A stretch of 14,770 nt of DNA from an uncultured Lacticaseibacillus sp. (GTDB lineage: Bacteria > Bacillota > Bacilli > Lactobacillales > Lactobacillaceae), in assembly GCA_934339215.1 (NCBI GenBank), contig CAKRHU010000006.1, positions 1-14,770 of the forward strand. Direction: 5' to 3'. Of the stretch, positions 1 to 6,118 are shown one piece after another. The position numbers and the translations under genes are program-made. The notes below the pieces were generated by a model. That model saw only the letters and a program-made list of their open reading frames with translations. It ran no database searches and was not told the origin of the DNA. Within the stretch, counting starts at the first letter, position 1. Each line of letters begins with the position of its first letter.

Positions 1-60
1 GATAAAATGCCCCTTGTAAAGTTGATCATGCGGACACGGGTCCAACCAACCCAAACCGTC

Positions 61-93
61 GCCAACCAGCCCAATCGCTGGTTGGCATTTTTT
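61..93 (+). terminator. Rho-independent terminator of an upstream gene outside the window
   Basis: A perfect 10-bp stem (61-70 with 77-86, loop 71-76) is followed by a T-rich tail at 87-93. Only the + strand has the T-run, so it must end a + strand transcript that begins left of the window. Bases 1-60 hold no recognisable gene; one frame closes with TAA at 17-19, which could be the end of a coding region, but this cannot be supported. Confidence 0.8.
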
Positions 94-104
94 GTCCGTA
101 CAAT

Positions 105-140
105 CAAAAAACGAGGCCGCTAAAGCATAGCGGTCTCGTT
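105..140 (-). terminator. Rho-independent terminator of the DUF3800 gene
   Basis: A 12-bp stem with one G-T pair (110-121 with 129-140, loop 122-128) lies 15 bases beyond the stop codon of the minus-strand gene. Read on the minus strand, it is followed by a run of six T residues (111-106), as expected for an intrinsic terminator. Confidence 0.85.
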
Positions 141-154
141 TCATAATGGCGGGA

Positions 155-2335
155 TTAACGCGCAGTGGCTAACAAGTTGGCAATGTTGTTCAACGCGTCT
201 TGGGCGATTTGCATCGCATCTGGATCTAGTTCGAAGTTTGGTAAGGTTTCGTCGTTGTAGTGCAACAAGGCAGCAGCGCGAGCAACCATATCATACCAAG
301 TTTGGAAAGGCATTTTGTTGATGGCACCGCTGATGGCACTTGGGCACACTTGCAACAATTGGTTGACGACTAACTTCGCTTGCGTCAAGGTTTCATCAGG
401 CACTTGCGATAAACTGGTGGCTTTGTTGGCTAAACGGAATAAGCGTTCAGCGGCGACCAATACTGGGTTTTTAAAGCCGGCTTGTTGTTTGACCACGGAG
501 CGATCATCTAACATGTATTTTTGTAAGCCGATCATGGAAAACAAGGTGATTTGATCGCCGATTTGACTGCCGAGATCTTCCAAGCGGGTGATCCCGCATT
601 CAGCCAATTGTTCTTTGGTGAAGGTCAATGCGGCGTGAGCAGAGAAATCAGAATATTGAATCCCGATGGTCGACTTAGAGTCGCTGGTGCGCAACATGAA
701 CATCACGTCTTTGCCGCTTTGCGCTTTGACATAAGCGTTCAACATTCGCGCAGCCACGGCTAATTGTTCATCTTCAAACTCGTTGCGCCGATCCAAAGCG
801 ATGCGTACTTTGTTTGGTAAGTAATCCAAGGTGTTTAACACGCGTAAAATCGTGGCTAAGTATGGATACCAGATCCCAAAGCCTAAGGCGAAATTACCCA
901 TATCGGATTGTGGGGAATAAGTGACAAAGTTTTGCGCTTGGTCGCCGTGGGCTTGCGTCAACATGGCAGCAATTTGGTCATGGCTCTTACCGCGGGCTTT
1001 GACTTCATCGCCTGGTTGCCAACCAAATGGATACAAAGTGTTGGAGAATTGATCTAAGGCGTGTTCGTTGTCTTGATCGACTAAAGTTGCGCCGATAAAC
1101 ATGTTGCGTTGATAATCATTGCCATGCACAAACGATTCATCGATGAACAATTGCAACGTTTGCGGATTTTTCTTAGGTTCTGCAGCTTTGACTTCATCCA
1201 CTTGCACTGGCGTTTCTTTTGCTAGCGCTTCAGTTTTTACTGTTTCCGGCTTTGGCTCAGGTTTTACTGGTGCATTCGGCTTGGTAGGTTCTGGTTGCGC
1301 AGCAGGTTTAGCTGGGGCCACTTTTGGTTCAGCCGCTTTAGTTTGTGGTTGAGGTTGGGCCACTGGTTTAGCTGGAGTTGCTTTTGGTGTCACAGGTTTT
1401 TCTGCAACGGCTGTTTTTTCAGGCTTGGTTTCTGTTTTTGACGCAGTGGCTTTTGGTTGTTGCACGGCTGGTGTTTGCGCTTTGCGATGGGCAGGCACTT
1501 GGGCAGTTGGATTCATGCTGCCAACACCAGCTTGAGATAATTGTTCAGCGCGGGCTTCAACTGCTGCGGCTTGGGCTAAACGTTCGGCTTCATGTTCGGC
1601 TTCAGTTTGAATTGGGGCGCCATCGATTTGATGAATGGTAAAGCGCGCTGGTTTTTGTTTGCGTACCACTTTTTTCGGTTGCGCTTGAGTTGTCGTTGGC
1701 TTGGCAACAGGCTTAACCGATTGTTCAGCGGTTTTAGCGGTAGTTTTGACATTGGTTTGCTTGGTATTGGCCTTGTTCGTGGCTTTTTTAGCTGGGTTTT
1801 TGGCAACTGGTTGGTTAGTTGTCGATTTGGCCGCCACCTTTTTGGCGGGTTGCTTGGTAGCCGGTTGCTTTGATGCATTTTGCTTGGCCGTTGCTTGTTT
1901 AGCATTGCTTGGCTGAGCAGTTGCGGCTTTGGCACTGGTTTTAGCCGGTGTGGCTTTTTTAGCTGACTTTTCGGCAACTTTCTTTGCAGGTTGTTTCTTC
2001 GCTGTTTTCTTTGCGGCAGCTTTTTCAGCTAATTCTTTATGGTTACGCTTTGCTGGGGTGGTTTTTTTAGCAGTGGTTTTTGCTGGCGCAGTTTTTTTGG
2101 CTGCTTCAGCGGGCTTTGCTGCTTGAGGTAATTCACCAGGCTTGGTGGCAATGATGCTTTCGTGTTCATCGATGAAGCGATTGATCTTAAACATCACCGC
2201 AGTACTCATTTTGGCATCTTTTAAGACTTTGCGCATGCTGACCGGAGAGATCCCGATTTGCTTTGCGGCTTGCGTCACGCTTAAATGCTCGGCGCTCATG
2301 ATTTGTTTCAAATGGAAGGCAGTGCTGCCATTCAT
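155..2335 (-). CDS. HTH - basic low-complexity linker - DUF3800 protein
   Basis: 726 residues in three parts. Residues about 16-40 resemble a helix-turn-helix (TQAAKQIGISPVSMRKVLKD). Residues about 65-393 are low-complexity: 71-230 hold 40 Lys against about 5 acidic residues, with PAKK/AKKT units like histone H1 tails, and 280-390 are rich in Pro, Lys, Glu and Ala. Residues about 394-570 match DUF3800 (PF12686): FIDES (D399, E400), the EVK segment (E444), LDRR (D515) and the closing QxxD (Q560, D563), a spacing that suggests an RNase H-like acidic site. The tail (570-726) looks helical and is unassigned. The ATG has TAGGAGG at 2344-2350, 8 bases upstream. It is probably transcribed alone. The family's function is unknown; nuclease activity is inference. 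No signal peptide is visible, so it should be cytoplasmic, probably bound to nucleic acid. Confidence 0.85.
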   Translation of the reverse strand: MNGSTAFHLKQIMSAEHLSVTQAAKQIGISPVSMRKVLKDAKMSTAVMFKINRFIDEHESIIATKPGELPQAAKPAEAAKKTAPAKTTAKKTTPAKRNHKELAEKAAAKKTAKKQPAKKVAEKSAKKATPAKTSAKAATAQPSNAKQATAKQNASKQPATKQPAKKVAAKSTTNQPVAKNPAKKATNKANTKQTNVKTTAKTAEQSVKPVAKPTTTQAQPKKVVRKQKPARFTIHQIDGAPIQTEAEHEAERLAQAAAVEARAEQLSQAGVGSMNPTAQVPAHRKAQTPAVQQPKATASKTETKPEKTAVAEKPVTPKATPAKPVAQPQPQTKAAEPKVAPAKPAAQPEPTKPNAPVKPEPKPETVKTEALAKETPVQVDEVKAAEPKKNPQTLQLFIDESFVHGNDYQRNMFIGATLVDQDNEHALDQFSNTLYPFGWQPGDEVKARGKSHDQIAAMLTQAHGDQAQNFVTYSPQSDMGNFALGFGIWYPYLATILRVLNTLDYLPNKVRIALDRRNEFEDEQLAVAARMLNAYVKAQSGKDVMFMLRTSDSKSTIGIQYSDFSAHAALTFTKEQLAECGITRLEDLGSQIGDQITLFSMIGLQKYMLDDRSVVKQQAGFKNPVLVAAERLFRLANKATSLSQVPDETLTQAKLVVNQLLQVCPSAISGAINKMPFQTWYDMVARAAALLHYNDETLPNFELDPDAMQIAQDALNNIANLLATAR
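1157..2143 (-). repeat. Low-complexity coding region (Ala/Lys/Pro linker)
   Basis: This part of the DUF3800 gene encodes degenerate short units (PAKK, AKKT, KQPA, then KPxAQPxP), giving imperfect nucleotide repetition. A less repetitive patch (residues about 231-275, possibly a short helix) divides the basic half (codons 65-230, 1646-2143) from the Pro/Glu/Lys half (codons 280-393, 1157-1498). Such tracts often vary in length between strains; whether this one does is not known. Confidence 0.75.
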
Positions 2336-2503
2336 AGATTGTTCCTCCTATATGGCACAACAAAAAAACTGTGCAATGGTTTTTATCGGAGTCAAAAATG
2401 GTGCTGGTACGCCGCGCGCTATGGCAGTGTCCCGCGACCAAAAACAAGAGTTTGACGAAAGCATTTGCCGCGCTCAATTGTTGGCTCTTGTTAAGAGTAC
2501 AAC

Positions 2504-2540
2504 AAAACCCGTCACTTTGCAGAAAAAAGTGACGGGTTTT
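2504..2540 (-). terminator. Terminator of the LysR-type regulator gene
   Basis: A perfect 14-bp stem (2504-2517 with 2527-2540, loop 2518-2526) begins 10 bases beyond the LysR stop. The A/T-rich stem base supplies a T-run on the minus strand. It separates the regulator from the DUF3800 gene, which lies downstream on the same strand, so that gene needs its own promoter in 2336-2503; no convincing one was found there. Confidence 0.88.
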
Positions 2541-2549
2541 TGGAAACAA

Positions 2550-3473
2550 TCATTCAGAAATTTCGTGATAGTGTTGAATCGCTAAGTCAATGAAAGCTTG
2601 GATCGGAGACGTTAAGTGGCGTTCTTGGTTATAAACGATTTCCACCGCCGTTTGAAAAGCAGATTCTGCGATCGGCAACACGCAAACGGCTTGATCTTTG
2701 AGATAGTGCACAGGCATCGAGTGGGGGATGATGGTAGCCCCAAGTCCGGCGCAAGCCAGCGCACATGCAGTGGTTAAGTTCGGGGTTTGCAACACGGTGC
2801 TTGGCGCAATATGATATTTGGTCAAATAGCCATCCACATTGCGTTGAAAATCTGATTCTGGTGTTTCGCAAATGAAATCTTGGCCGTTGACAAAAGGCGC
2901 GACATTGACGATCGGCAAATCTGGCATCACTTTTGGCTGCATGCGTTTTGGCAAAATCAAAGCCCCACCATCGTTGTACAAATGTCGATAAGCCAGCGCC
3001 GCGTTATAAGCTGGGGTCACGCCGATGTAGACATCGAGTTCGCCGTTTTGGACGGCTTGTTGTAATACGGTGGAATCGAGTTCTCGCAATTGAATGCCGA
3101 CTTGCGGGAAGCGCTGATGAAATAACGGGAGTAGTTCAGGCAAAACCACTTGGGCTAAACTTGAATTGACGCCGATGGAAATATGGCCATGGGCGTCTTG
3201 GGCATAAGTTTGCAGATCATGGCTTAAGGTTTGATACGATTGGGCGAGCTGGCGAATTTTGTTGAGATAATATTCGCCGGCGTAAGTCAGCTTCAATGGA
3301 TGTGCGGTGCGATCGATGAATTCACAGTTGAATTCTTTTTCCTGCGTGCGGATAATTTTACTGACCGTGGGTTGGGTCATAAATAACTCACTGGCGGTTT
3401 GGGAAATGTTCCCTGTGCGCGAGAGACTTTCAAGAATTTGGATCAGTTGATTTTCGCGGTCAAACAATGCCAT
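2550..3473 (-). CDS. LysR-type transcriptional regulator
   Basis: 307 residues, the normal length for the family. The N-terminal winged helix-turn-helix covers about residues 1-65 (ISQTASELFMTQPTVSKIIR is the recognition part, followed by an LTYAG wing). A linker helix follows, then the two-lobed effector domain from about residue 90 (GHISIGVNSSLAQVVLPELL, GELDVYIGV). The frame extends 25 codons further upstream, but ATG at 3473 is preferred: AGGGGG at 3481-3486 lies 7 bases before it, and the homologous domain starts there. It is divergent from the metal-binding lipoprotein/carbonic anhydrase unit, with a perfect dyad between them, so control of that unit and of itself is likely. The effector is unknown. 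Confidence 0.92.
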   Translation of the reverse strand: MALFDRENQLIQILESLSRTGNISQTASELFMTQPTVSKIIRTQEKEFNCEFIDRTAHPLKLTYAGEYYLNKIRQLAQSYQTLSHDLQTYAQDAHGHISIGVNSSLAQVVLPELLPLFHQRFPQVGIQLRELDSTVLQQAVQNGELDVYIGVTPAYNAALAYRHLYNDGGALILPKRMQPKVMPDLPIVNVAPFVNGQDFICETPESDFQRNVDGYLTKYHIAPSTVLQTPNLTTACALACAGLGATIIPHSMPVHYLKDQAVCVLPIAESAFQTAVEIVYNQERHLTSPIQAFIDLAIQHYHEISE

Positions 3474-3494
3474 GATCGAGCCCCCTTTTTGTCT

Positions 3495-3523
3495 AGTATG
3501 CCGATTTTGGCATAAACCTGCAA
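3495..3523 (-). promoter_or_regulatory. Likely LysR gene promoter
   Basis: On the minus strand, TTGCAG (3523-3518) and CATACT (3500-3495) are separated by 17 bases. The matches are weak, but spacing and position fit. The dyad at 3497-3514 covers the spacer and -10, as expected for self-repression. Confidence 0.45.
3497..3514. promoter_or_regulatory. Dyad TATGCC-N6-GGCATA, candidate LysR operator
   Basis: A perfect 6+6 inverted repeat in the regulator/lipoprotein intergenic region. It overlaps the likely LysR promoter and is centred about 50 bases before the likely + strand transcription start, where LysR proteins commonly bind to activate a divergent target. It does not fit the simple T-N11-A motif. 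Confidence 0.55.
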
Positions 3524-3540
3524 GCATTGGCGTAAAATTT

Positions 3541-3549
3541 TGGTACAAT
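3541..3549 (+). promoter_or_regulatory. Extended -10 promoter of the lipoprotein/carbonic anhydrase unit
   Basis: TGG followed by TACAAT (3544-3549) forms an extended -10 element. No good -35 lies 17 bases upstream (3521-3526), which fits a promoter that relies on an activator. Transcription would start near 3556, leaving a leader of only about 17 bases. Confidence 0.55.
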
Positions 3550-3572
3550 ATGTTCAGAAGCGGAGGATGCCT

Positions 3573-4436
3573 GTGCGAAAATTAAAATGGTTTTTCCTAG
3601 TATTAGTGCTGACCCTTGCAGGCTGTGCGGCTAAGCCTCAGCCCAATCACCGCATGCATGTCGTGACCAGCGTCGATTTTTACGCGGAAGTCGCCAAAGC
3701 CGTGGTGGGGACACATGGCACCGTGACCAGCGTGATCAATGATCCAGCCGTTGATCCCCATGACTTTGATCCTACCGTGACCACCGGTAAAATGGTTGCC
3801 AAAGCGGACTTGGTGTTAGCCAATGGCGCCGGCTATGATGCCTGGATGAATAAGTTGACTGCCGCCGAACCATCCGTTTCGACCTTGTCTGCGGCCAAAA
3901 TCGTCGGCGTCAAAAATGGTCAAAATGAACACATTTGGTATACGCCAACGGCCATGCCGAAAATTGCGCGCGCATTGGCGACCAAATTAGGGCGGTTAGA
4001 TCCAAAACACAAAGCTGACTATCAACAAAATGCCAAAACCTATATCAAAAAACTGCAACCGCTGATGACTTTGATCGATCAACTCAAGCAAAATGCGGGT
4101 GACAAACAAGTCGCGGTTTCTGAGCCAGTGTTTAACAATGCCTTAGCTTATATGGACTATCGCGTGGCGAACACGCATTTTGCGCAAGCCGTGGAAGAAG
4201 GCAGTGACCCGAGTCCCCAAGACGTGCGCCAACTCAATCGGCAAATGGCAACTGGTAAAATCGCCTTTTTCGTGGTGAATACCCAAGTGTCCAGCAAAAT
4301 CGTGGATAACGCGATCACAATGGCAAAAAAATATCATATTCCGATTTTACATGTCACCGAAACCTTGCCAAAAGGGTTATCCTATACCAGTTGGATGACC
4401 AAACAATATCGTGAATTACAAACCATTCAAAATTAA
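3573..4436 (+). CDS. Metal-binding lipoprotein, ABC-transporter solute-binding (ZnuA/PsaA class)
   Basis: 287 residues. A basic start and hydrophobic stretch lead to the lipobox LAGC with lipidated Cys18, so the protein should be anchored outside the membrane. GTG at 3573 is chosen because GGAGG (3562-3566) sits 6 bases before it; in-frame codons further upstream lie before or too close to that site. The mature part follows the cluster A-I metal-binding fold. The likely ligands, placed by comparison with the family, are His63 (DPHDF), His120 (NEHIWY), Glu184 (VSEPVF) and Glu263 (VTETLP). The His-rich loop of many zinc binders is absent, and Glu at the third site recalls manganese-type PsaA, so the metal is undecided. 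No permease or ATPase lies in the window. The next gene is a zinc-type carbonic anhydrase in the same unit. Confidence 0.87.
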   Translation: MRKLKWFFLVLVLTLAGCAAKPQPNHRMHVVTSVDFYAEVAKAVVGTHGTVTSVINDPAVDPHDFDPTVTTGKMVAKADLVLANGAGYDAWMNKLTAAEPSVSTLSAAKIVGVKNGQNEHIWYTPTAMPKIARALATKLGRLDPKHKADYQQNAKTYIKKLQPLMTLIDQLKQNAGDKQVAVSEPVFNNALAYMDYRVANTHFAQAVEEGSDPSPQDVRQLNRQMATGKIAFFVVNTQVSSKIVDNAITMAKKYHIPILHVTETLPKGLSYTSWMTKQYRELQTIQN

Positions 4437-4453
4437 TTTTGGGAGATGGGATC

Positions 4454-5080
4454 ATGGTTTTAGATTACGGCAACCAAGCAGCTTGGCCTAATGGCTTTGG
4501 CGCCCAAGAATCACCGATTGCCTTGCACGATGCCCAGGTCGTCGCCAATTTACATTTAGCAATCAGCGCACCTTATCAAATGCAAACCGAACTTGATGAT
4601 GGCACCACCATTAAGTTACTCGGTTCAGGCCAAGTGCAAATCGGCACGCAGACCTATCACTGTGTCCAAATGCATTTTCATGTGCCAGCTGAGCATGTCA
4701 TTGATCAACCAGCTGCCTTAGAATTACATTTTGTTCATCAGAATGCGATTGGACAGTTGTGTGTGGTGGCGGTTTTGTTTACCGAAGGCGCTGAAAATCC
4801 GCTTATCCAGCAAGTGATCGACGACTTTGCACCCGGCACCCAACATGCGGAAGCCATCGATTTATCGGCTTTAATGCCAACTGCTGGTAAGGTTTACCAT
4901 TATCTGGGTTCATTGACCACGCCGCCATTAACGGAAGGCGTCGAGTGGTATGTGATCCAACCCAAACACGCGACCGTTTCCGCTGAGCAAGCGGCATGGT
5001 TTGTCCATCAATTTGGCACTAATAATCGTGATCTACAACCGCGCAACGATCGCGTGATCCAGTGTTTTGATCTCGAGTAA
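4454..5080 (+). CDS. Alpha-type carbonic anhydrase, cytoplasmic
   Basis: 208 residues; interconverts CO2 and bicarbonate. Zinc ligands are His74 and His76 (MHFHVPAEH) and His92 (ELHFVH). Glu80 and the Thr155-Thr156-Pro-Pro segment (GSLTTPPLTEGVEW) match the active-site gate and Thr199 region of the alpha class. A His at the usual proton-shuttle position is not apparent. No signal peptide is visible, so it should act in the cytoplasm, unlike many bacterial alpha enzymes. ATG at 4454 has GGGAG at 4441-4445, 8 bases away; a TTG at 4439 lacks a ribosome site. It begins 17 bases after the lipoprotein gene stops, so the two are probably co-transcribed. Bicarbonate from this enzyme could feed carboxylations, including CarAB encoded nearby. 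Confidence 0.93.
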   Translation: MVLDYGNQAAWPNGFGAQESPIALHDAQVVANLHLAISAPYQMQTELDDGTTIKLLGSGQVQIGTQTYHCVQMHFHVPAEHVIDQPAALELHFVHQNAIGQLCVVAVLFTEGAENPLIQQVIDDFAPGTQHAEAIDLSALMPTAGKVYHYLGSLTTPPLTEGVEWYVIQPKHATVSAEQAAWFVHQFGTNNRDLQPRNDRVIQCFDLE

Positions 5081-5083
5081 CAC

Positions 5084-5128
5084 AAAAAAGCTTGTGACTT
5101 CCTAATGCGGAAATTCACAAGCTTTTTT
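5084..5128. terminator. Bidirectional terminator between carbonic anhydrase and alarmone synthetase genes
   Basis: A perfect 14-bp outer stem (5084-5097 with 5115-5128) contains an inner TTCC/GGAA helix with loop near 5103-5108. The stem has six A on one side and six T on the other, so it gives a T-run in both directions. It starts 3 bases after the carbonic anhydrase stop and lies 44 bases beyond the end of the convergent gene. Confidence 0.9.
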
Positions 5129-5171
5129 GACGGCAATTGGAATGCTTGGTATGCTGACAAGATAACGCTCG

Positions 5172-5864
5172 CTATTCTTGATTAGATAAGGCGTGAAAAA
5201 TGCGTTGCATTCCTAGTTCCATATGATCCATTTCATCGGCATATGCGTGTAATTGTGCGGCATAGTGCGCGACAGTGTCTGCGTCAACATCGGTTTTATA
5301 GCGCAGTTTGTGTTCCAAGCTGGCCCAAGTATCCATGCCGACCGTGCGCAGTTGAATTTCGACTGGGGTGTTTTTAACGCCTTTGGCTTGAAAAACCTGA
5401 ACGGATACCACTAGGTGCAAACTGCGATAACCAGATGCTTTTGGGGTCTTGATGGAATCTTTTTGCCGGATCAAGGTGATATCTGACTGCGCGAGTAAAT
5501 TCTCTGCGACTGTATACACATCAGCTTGGTAGTTGCAGATCACGCGAATGCCGCCGATATCATAAATATGATCATGAATACTGGCAAACGTCAGCGGCAG
5601 ATCATGTGCTTTGACTTTGCGAAACAAGCTGCGCGCGTCTTTCATTCGGGCTTCCATGTGGTGGATTGGGTTATGGGCATTGTGCAGTTGATAATCGGCA
5701 TCGAGGTTTTCGAGCTTAGTGCCCACCTCATTGACAGCGGCTTGGCATAGTTGGTAGTAGCTGACAAAATCCGTTAAGTCCATTTGCAGTTCTGGTGGGG
5801 CAAAGCGGTTGAGCTCTTCTTGCGTTTGGAGCAAATTGGGTAAGTTGGGACGTTGTAAGATCAA
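5172..5864 (-). CDS. Small alarmone synthetase, (p)ppGpp synthase, RelP/YwaC type
   Basis: 230 residues with one RelA/SpoT-like synthetase domain and no HD hydrolase or ACT domain; transfers pyrophosphate from ATP to GDP or GTP to make (p)ppGpp. Visible motifs are HNPIHH (residues 64-69), the catalytic segment DIGGIRVIC (Asp102), KTPKASGYRSLHL (Tyr146) and VEIQLRT (Glu169), then ASLEHKLRYK. The HNPI-H, TPK-x-x-GYRSLHL and ASLEHK wording is closer to B. subtilis YwaC (RelP) than YjbM (RelQ). The frame is open 19 codons further upstream, but TTG at 5864 is chosen: GGAGG at 5872-5876 lies 7 bases before it, and the upstream ATG (5921) would precede the likely promoter. Such enzymes are usually controlled by transcription under envelope or other stress. 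Convergent with the carbonic anhydrase gene. Confidence 0.92.
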   Translation of the reverse strand: MILQRPNLPNLLQTQEELNRFAPPELQMDLTDFVSYYQLCQAAVNEVGTKLENLDADYQLHNAHNPIHHMEARMKDARSLFRKVKAHDLPLTFASIHDHIYDIGGIRVICNYQADVYTVAENLLAQSDITLIRQKDSIKTPKASGYRSLHLVVSVQVFQAKGVKNTPVEIQLRTVGMDTWASLEHKLRYKTDVDADTVAHYAAQLHAYADEMDHMELGMQRIFHALSNQE

Positions 5865-5884
5865 GGGTATTCCTCCATGCCGAT

Positions 5885-5893
5885 ATTGTACCA
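5885..5893 (-). promoter_or_regulatory. Extended -10 promoter of the alarmone synthetase gene
   Basis: On the minus strand, TGG plus TACAAT (5893-5885) forms an extended -10. Only 8 bases separate it from the ribosome site, so the leader would be about 14 bases. The 11-base string TGGTACAATAT is identical to that before the lipoprotein gene at 3541-3551. No good -35 is seen at the normal distance. Confidence 0.5.
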
Positions 5894-6012
5894 CCGGTAT
5901 GCCAATAAAAATATTAGTCATTATTAATTAAAAATTATTCAAGCATATGTGGAAAAAGCGTACATCGAAAGTTCGTCGCCGAAATTCGTAAGATACCGGA
6001 AAATAATTTTTG

Positions 6013-6056
6013 TTTCTTAAGCAAAATAAGAATGGTTACAAATTAAGAAATTTGTA
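6013..6056. promoter_or_regulatory. Nested inverted repeats before the EAL gene, candidate operator
   Basis: TTTCTTAA (6013-6020) and TTAAGAAA (6043-6050) form a perfect 8-base inverted pair, with another TAAGAA at 6027-6032. TACAAAT (6037-6043) and ATTTGTA (6050-6056) form a second dyad that overlaps the likely -35 box. AT-rich sequence can give such matches by chance, but the overlap with the promoter makes a repressor site plausible. Confidence 0.35.
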
Positions 6057-6080
6057 CAAGGGTCGCGTTAGTAGGATAAT
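6052..6080 (+). promoter_or_regulatory. Promoter of the EAL/NADH oxidase unit
   Basis: TTGTAC (6052-6057) and GATAAT (6075-6080) are separated by 17 bases, a good vegetative promoter. Transcription would start near 6087, about 32 bases before the EAL start codon. Confidence 0.65.
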
Positions 6081-6118
6081 GGTATTAAGAATTGATGACA
6101 TAAATAAGGAGCTTGGCG

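Noticed and set aside
30..60. tRNA- or tmRNA-like 3' part (GGACACGGGTCCAA)
   Set aside because: No matching T-stem partner and no acceptor end; it is not a recognisable RNA gene.
1..123. Open frame 1 running from the left edge to TAA at 121-123, possibly the end of an upstream gene
   Set aside because: It would read through the terminator at 61-93 and into the next hairpin, and its translation resembles no known protein.
1576..1977. 133-codon open frame on the minus strand, and several + strand frames across 1592-2126
   Set aside because: These are shadows of the low-complexity linker; repeated Ala/Lys codons keep other frames open. No ribosome sites fit.
155..2335. Surface or cell-wall protein reading of the Pro/Lys-rich gene
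   Set aside because: There is no signal peptide, LPXTG motif or membrane segment, and the N-terminus is an HTH-like domain.
2355..2374. Small hairpin GCACA/TGTGC just upstream of the DUF3800 ribosome site
   Set aside because: Only 5 base pairs with a 10-base loop; too weak to call a regulatory structure.
2142..2585. Open frames in 2142-2585 on both strands
   Set aside because: They cross the DUF3800 start region and the terminator at 2504-2540 and have no family resemblance or suitable ribosome site.
2550..3548. Longer LysR start (25 extra codons)
   Set aside because: The extension crosses the likely promoter and dyad, and ATG at 3473 has the ribosome site.
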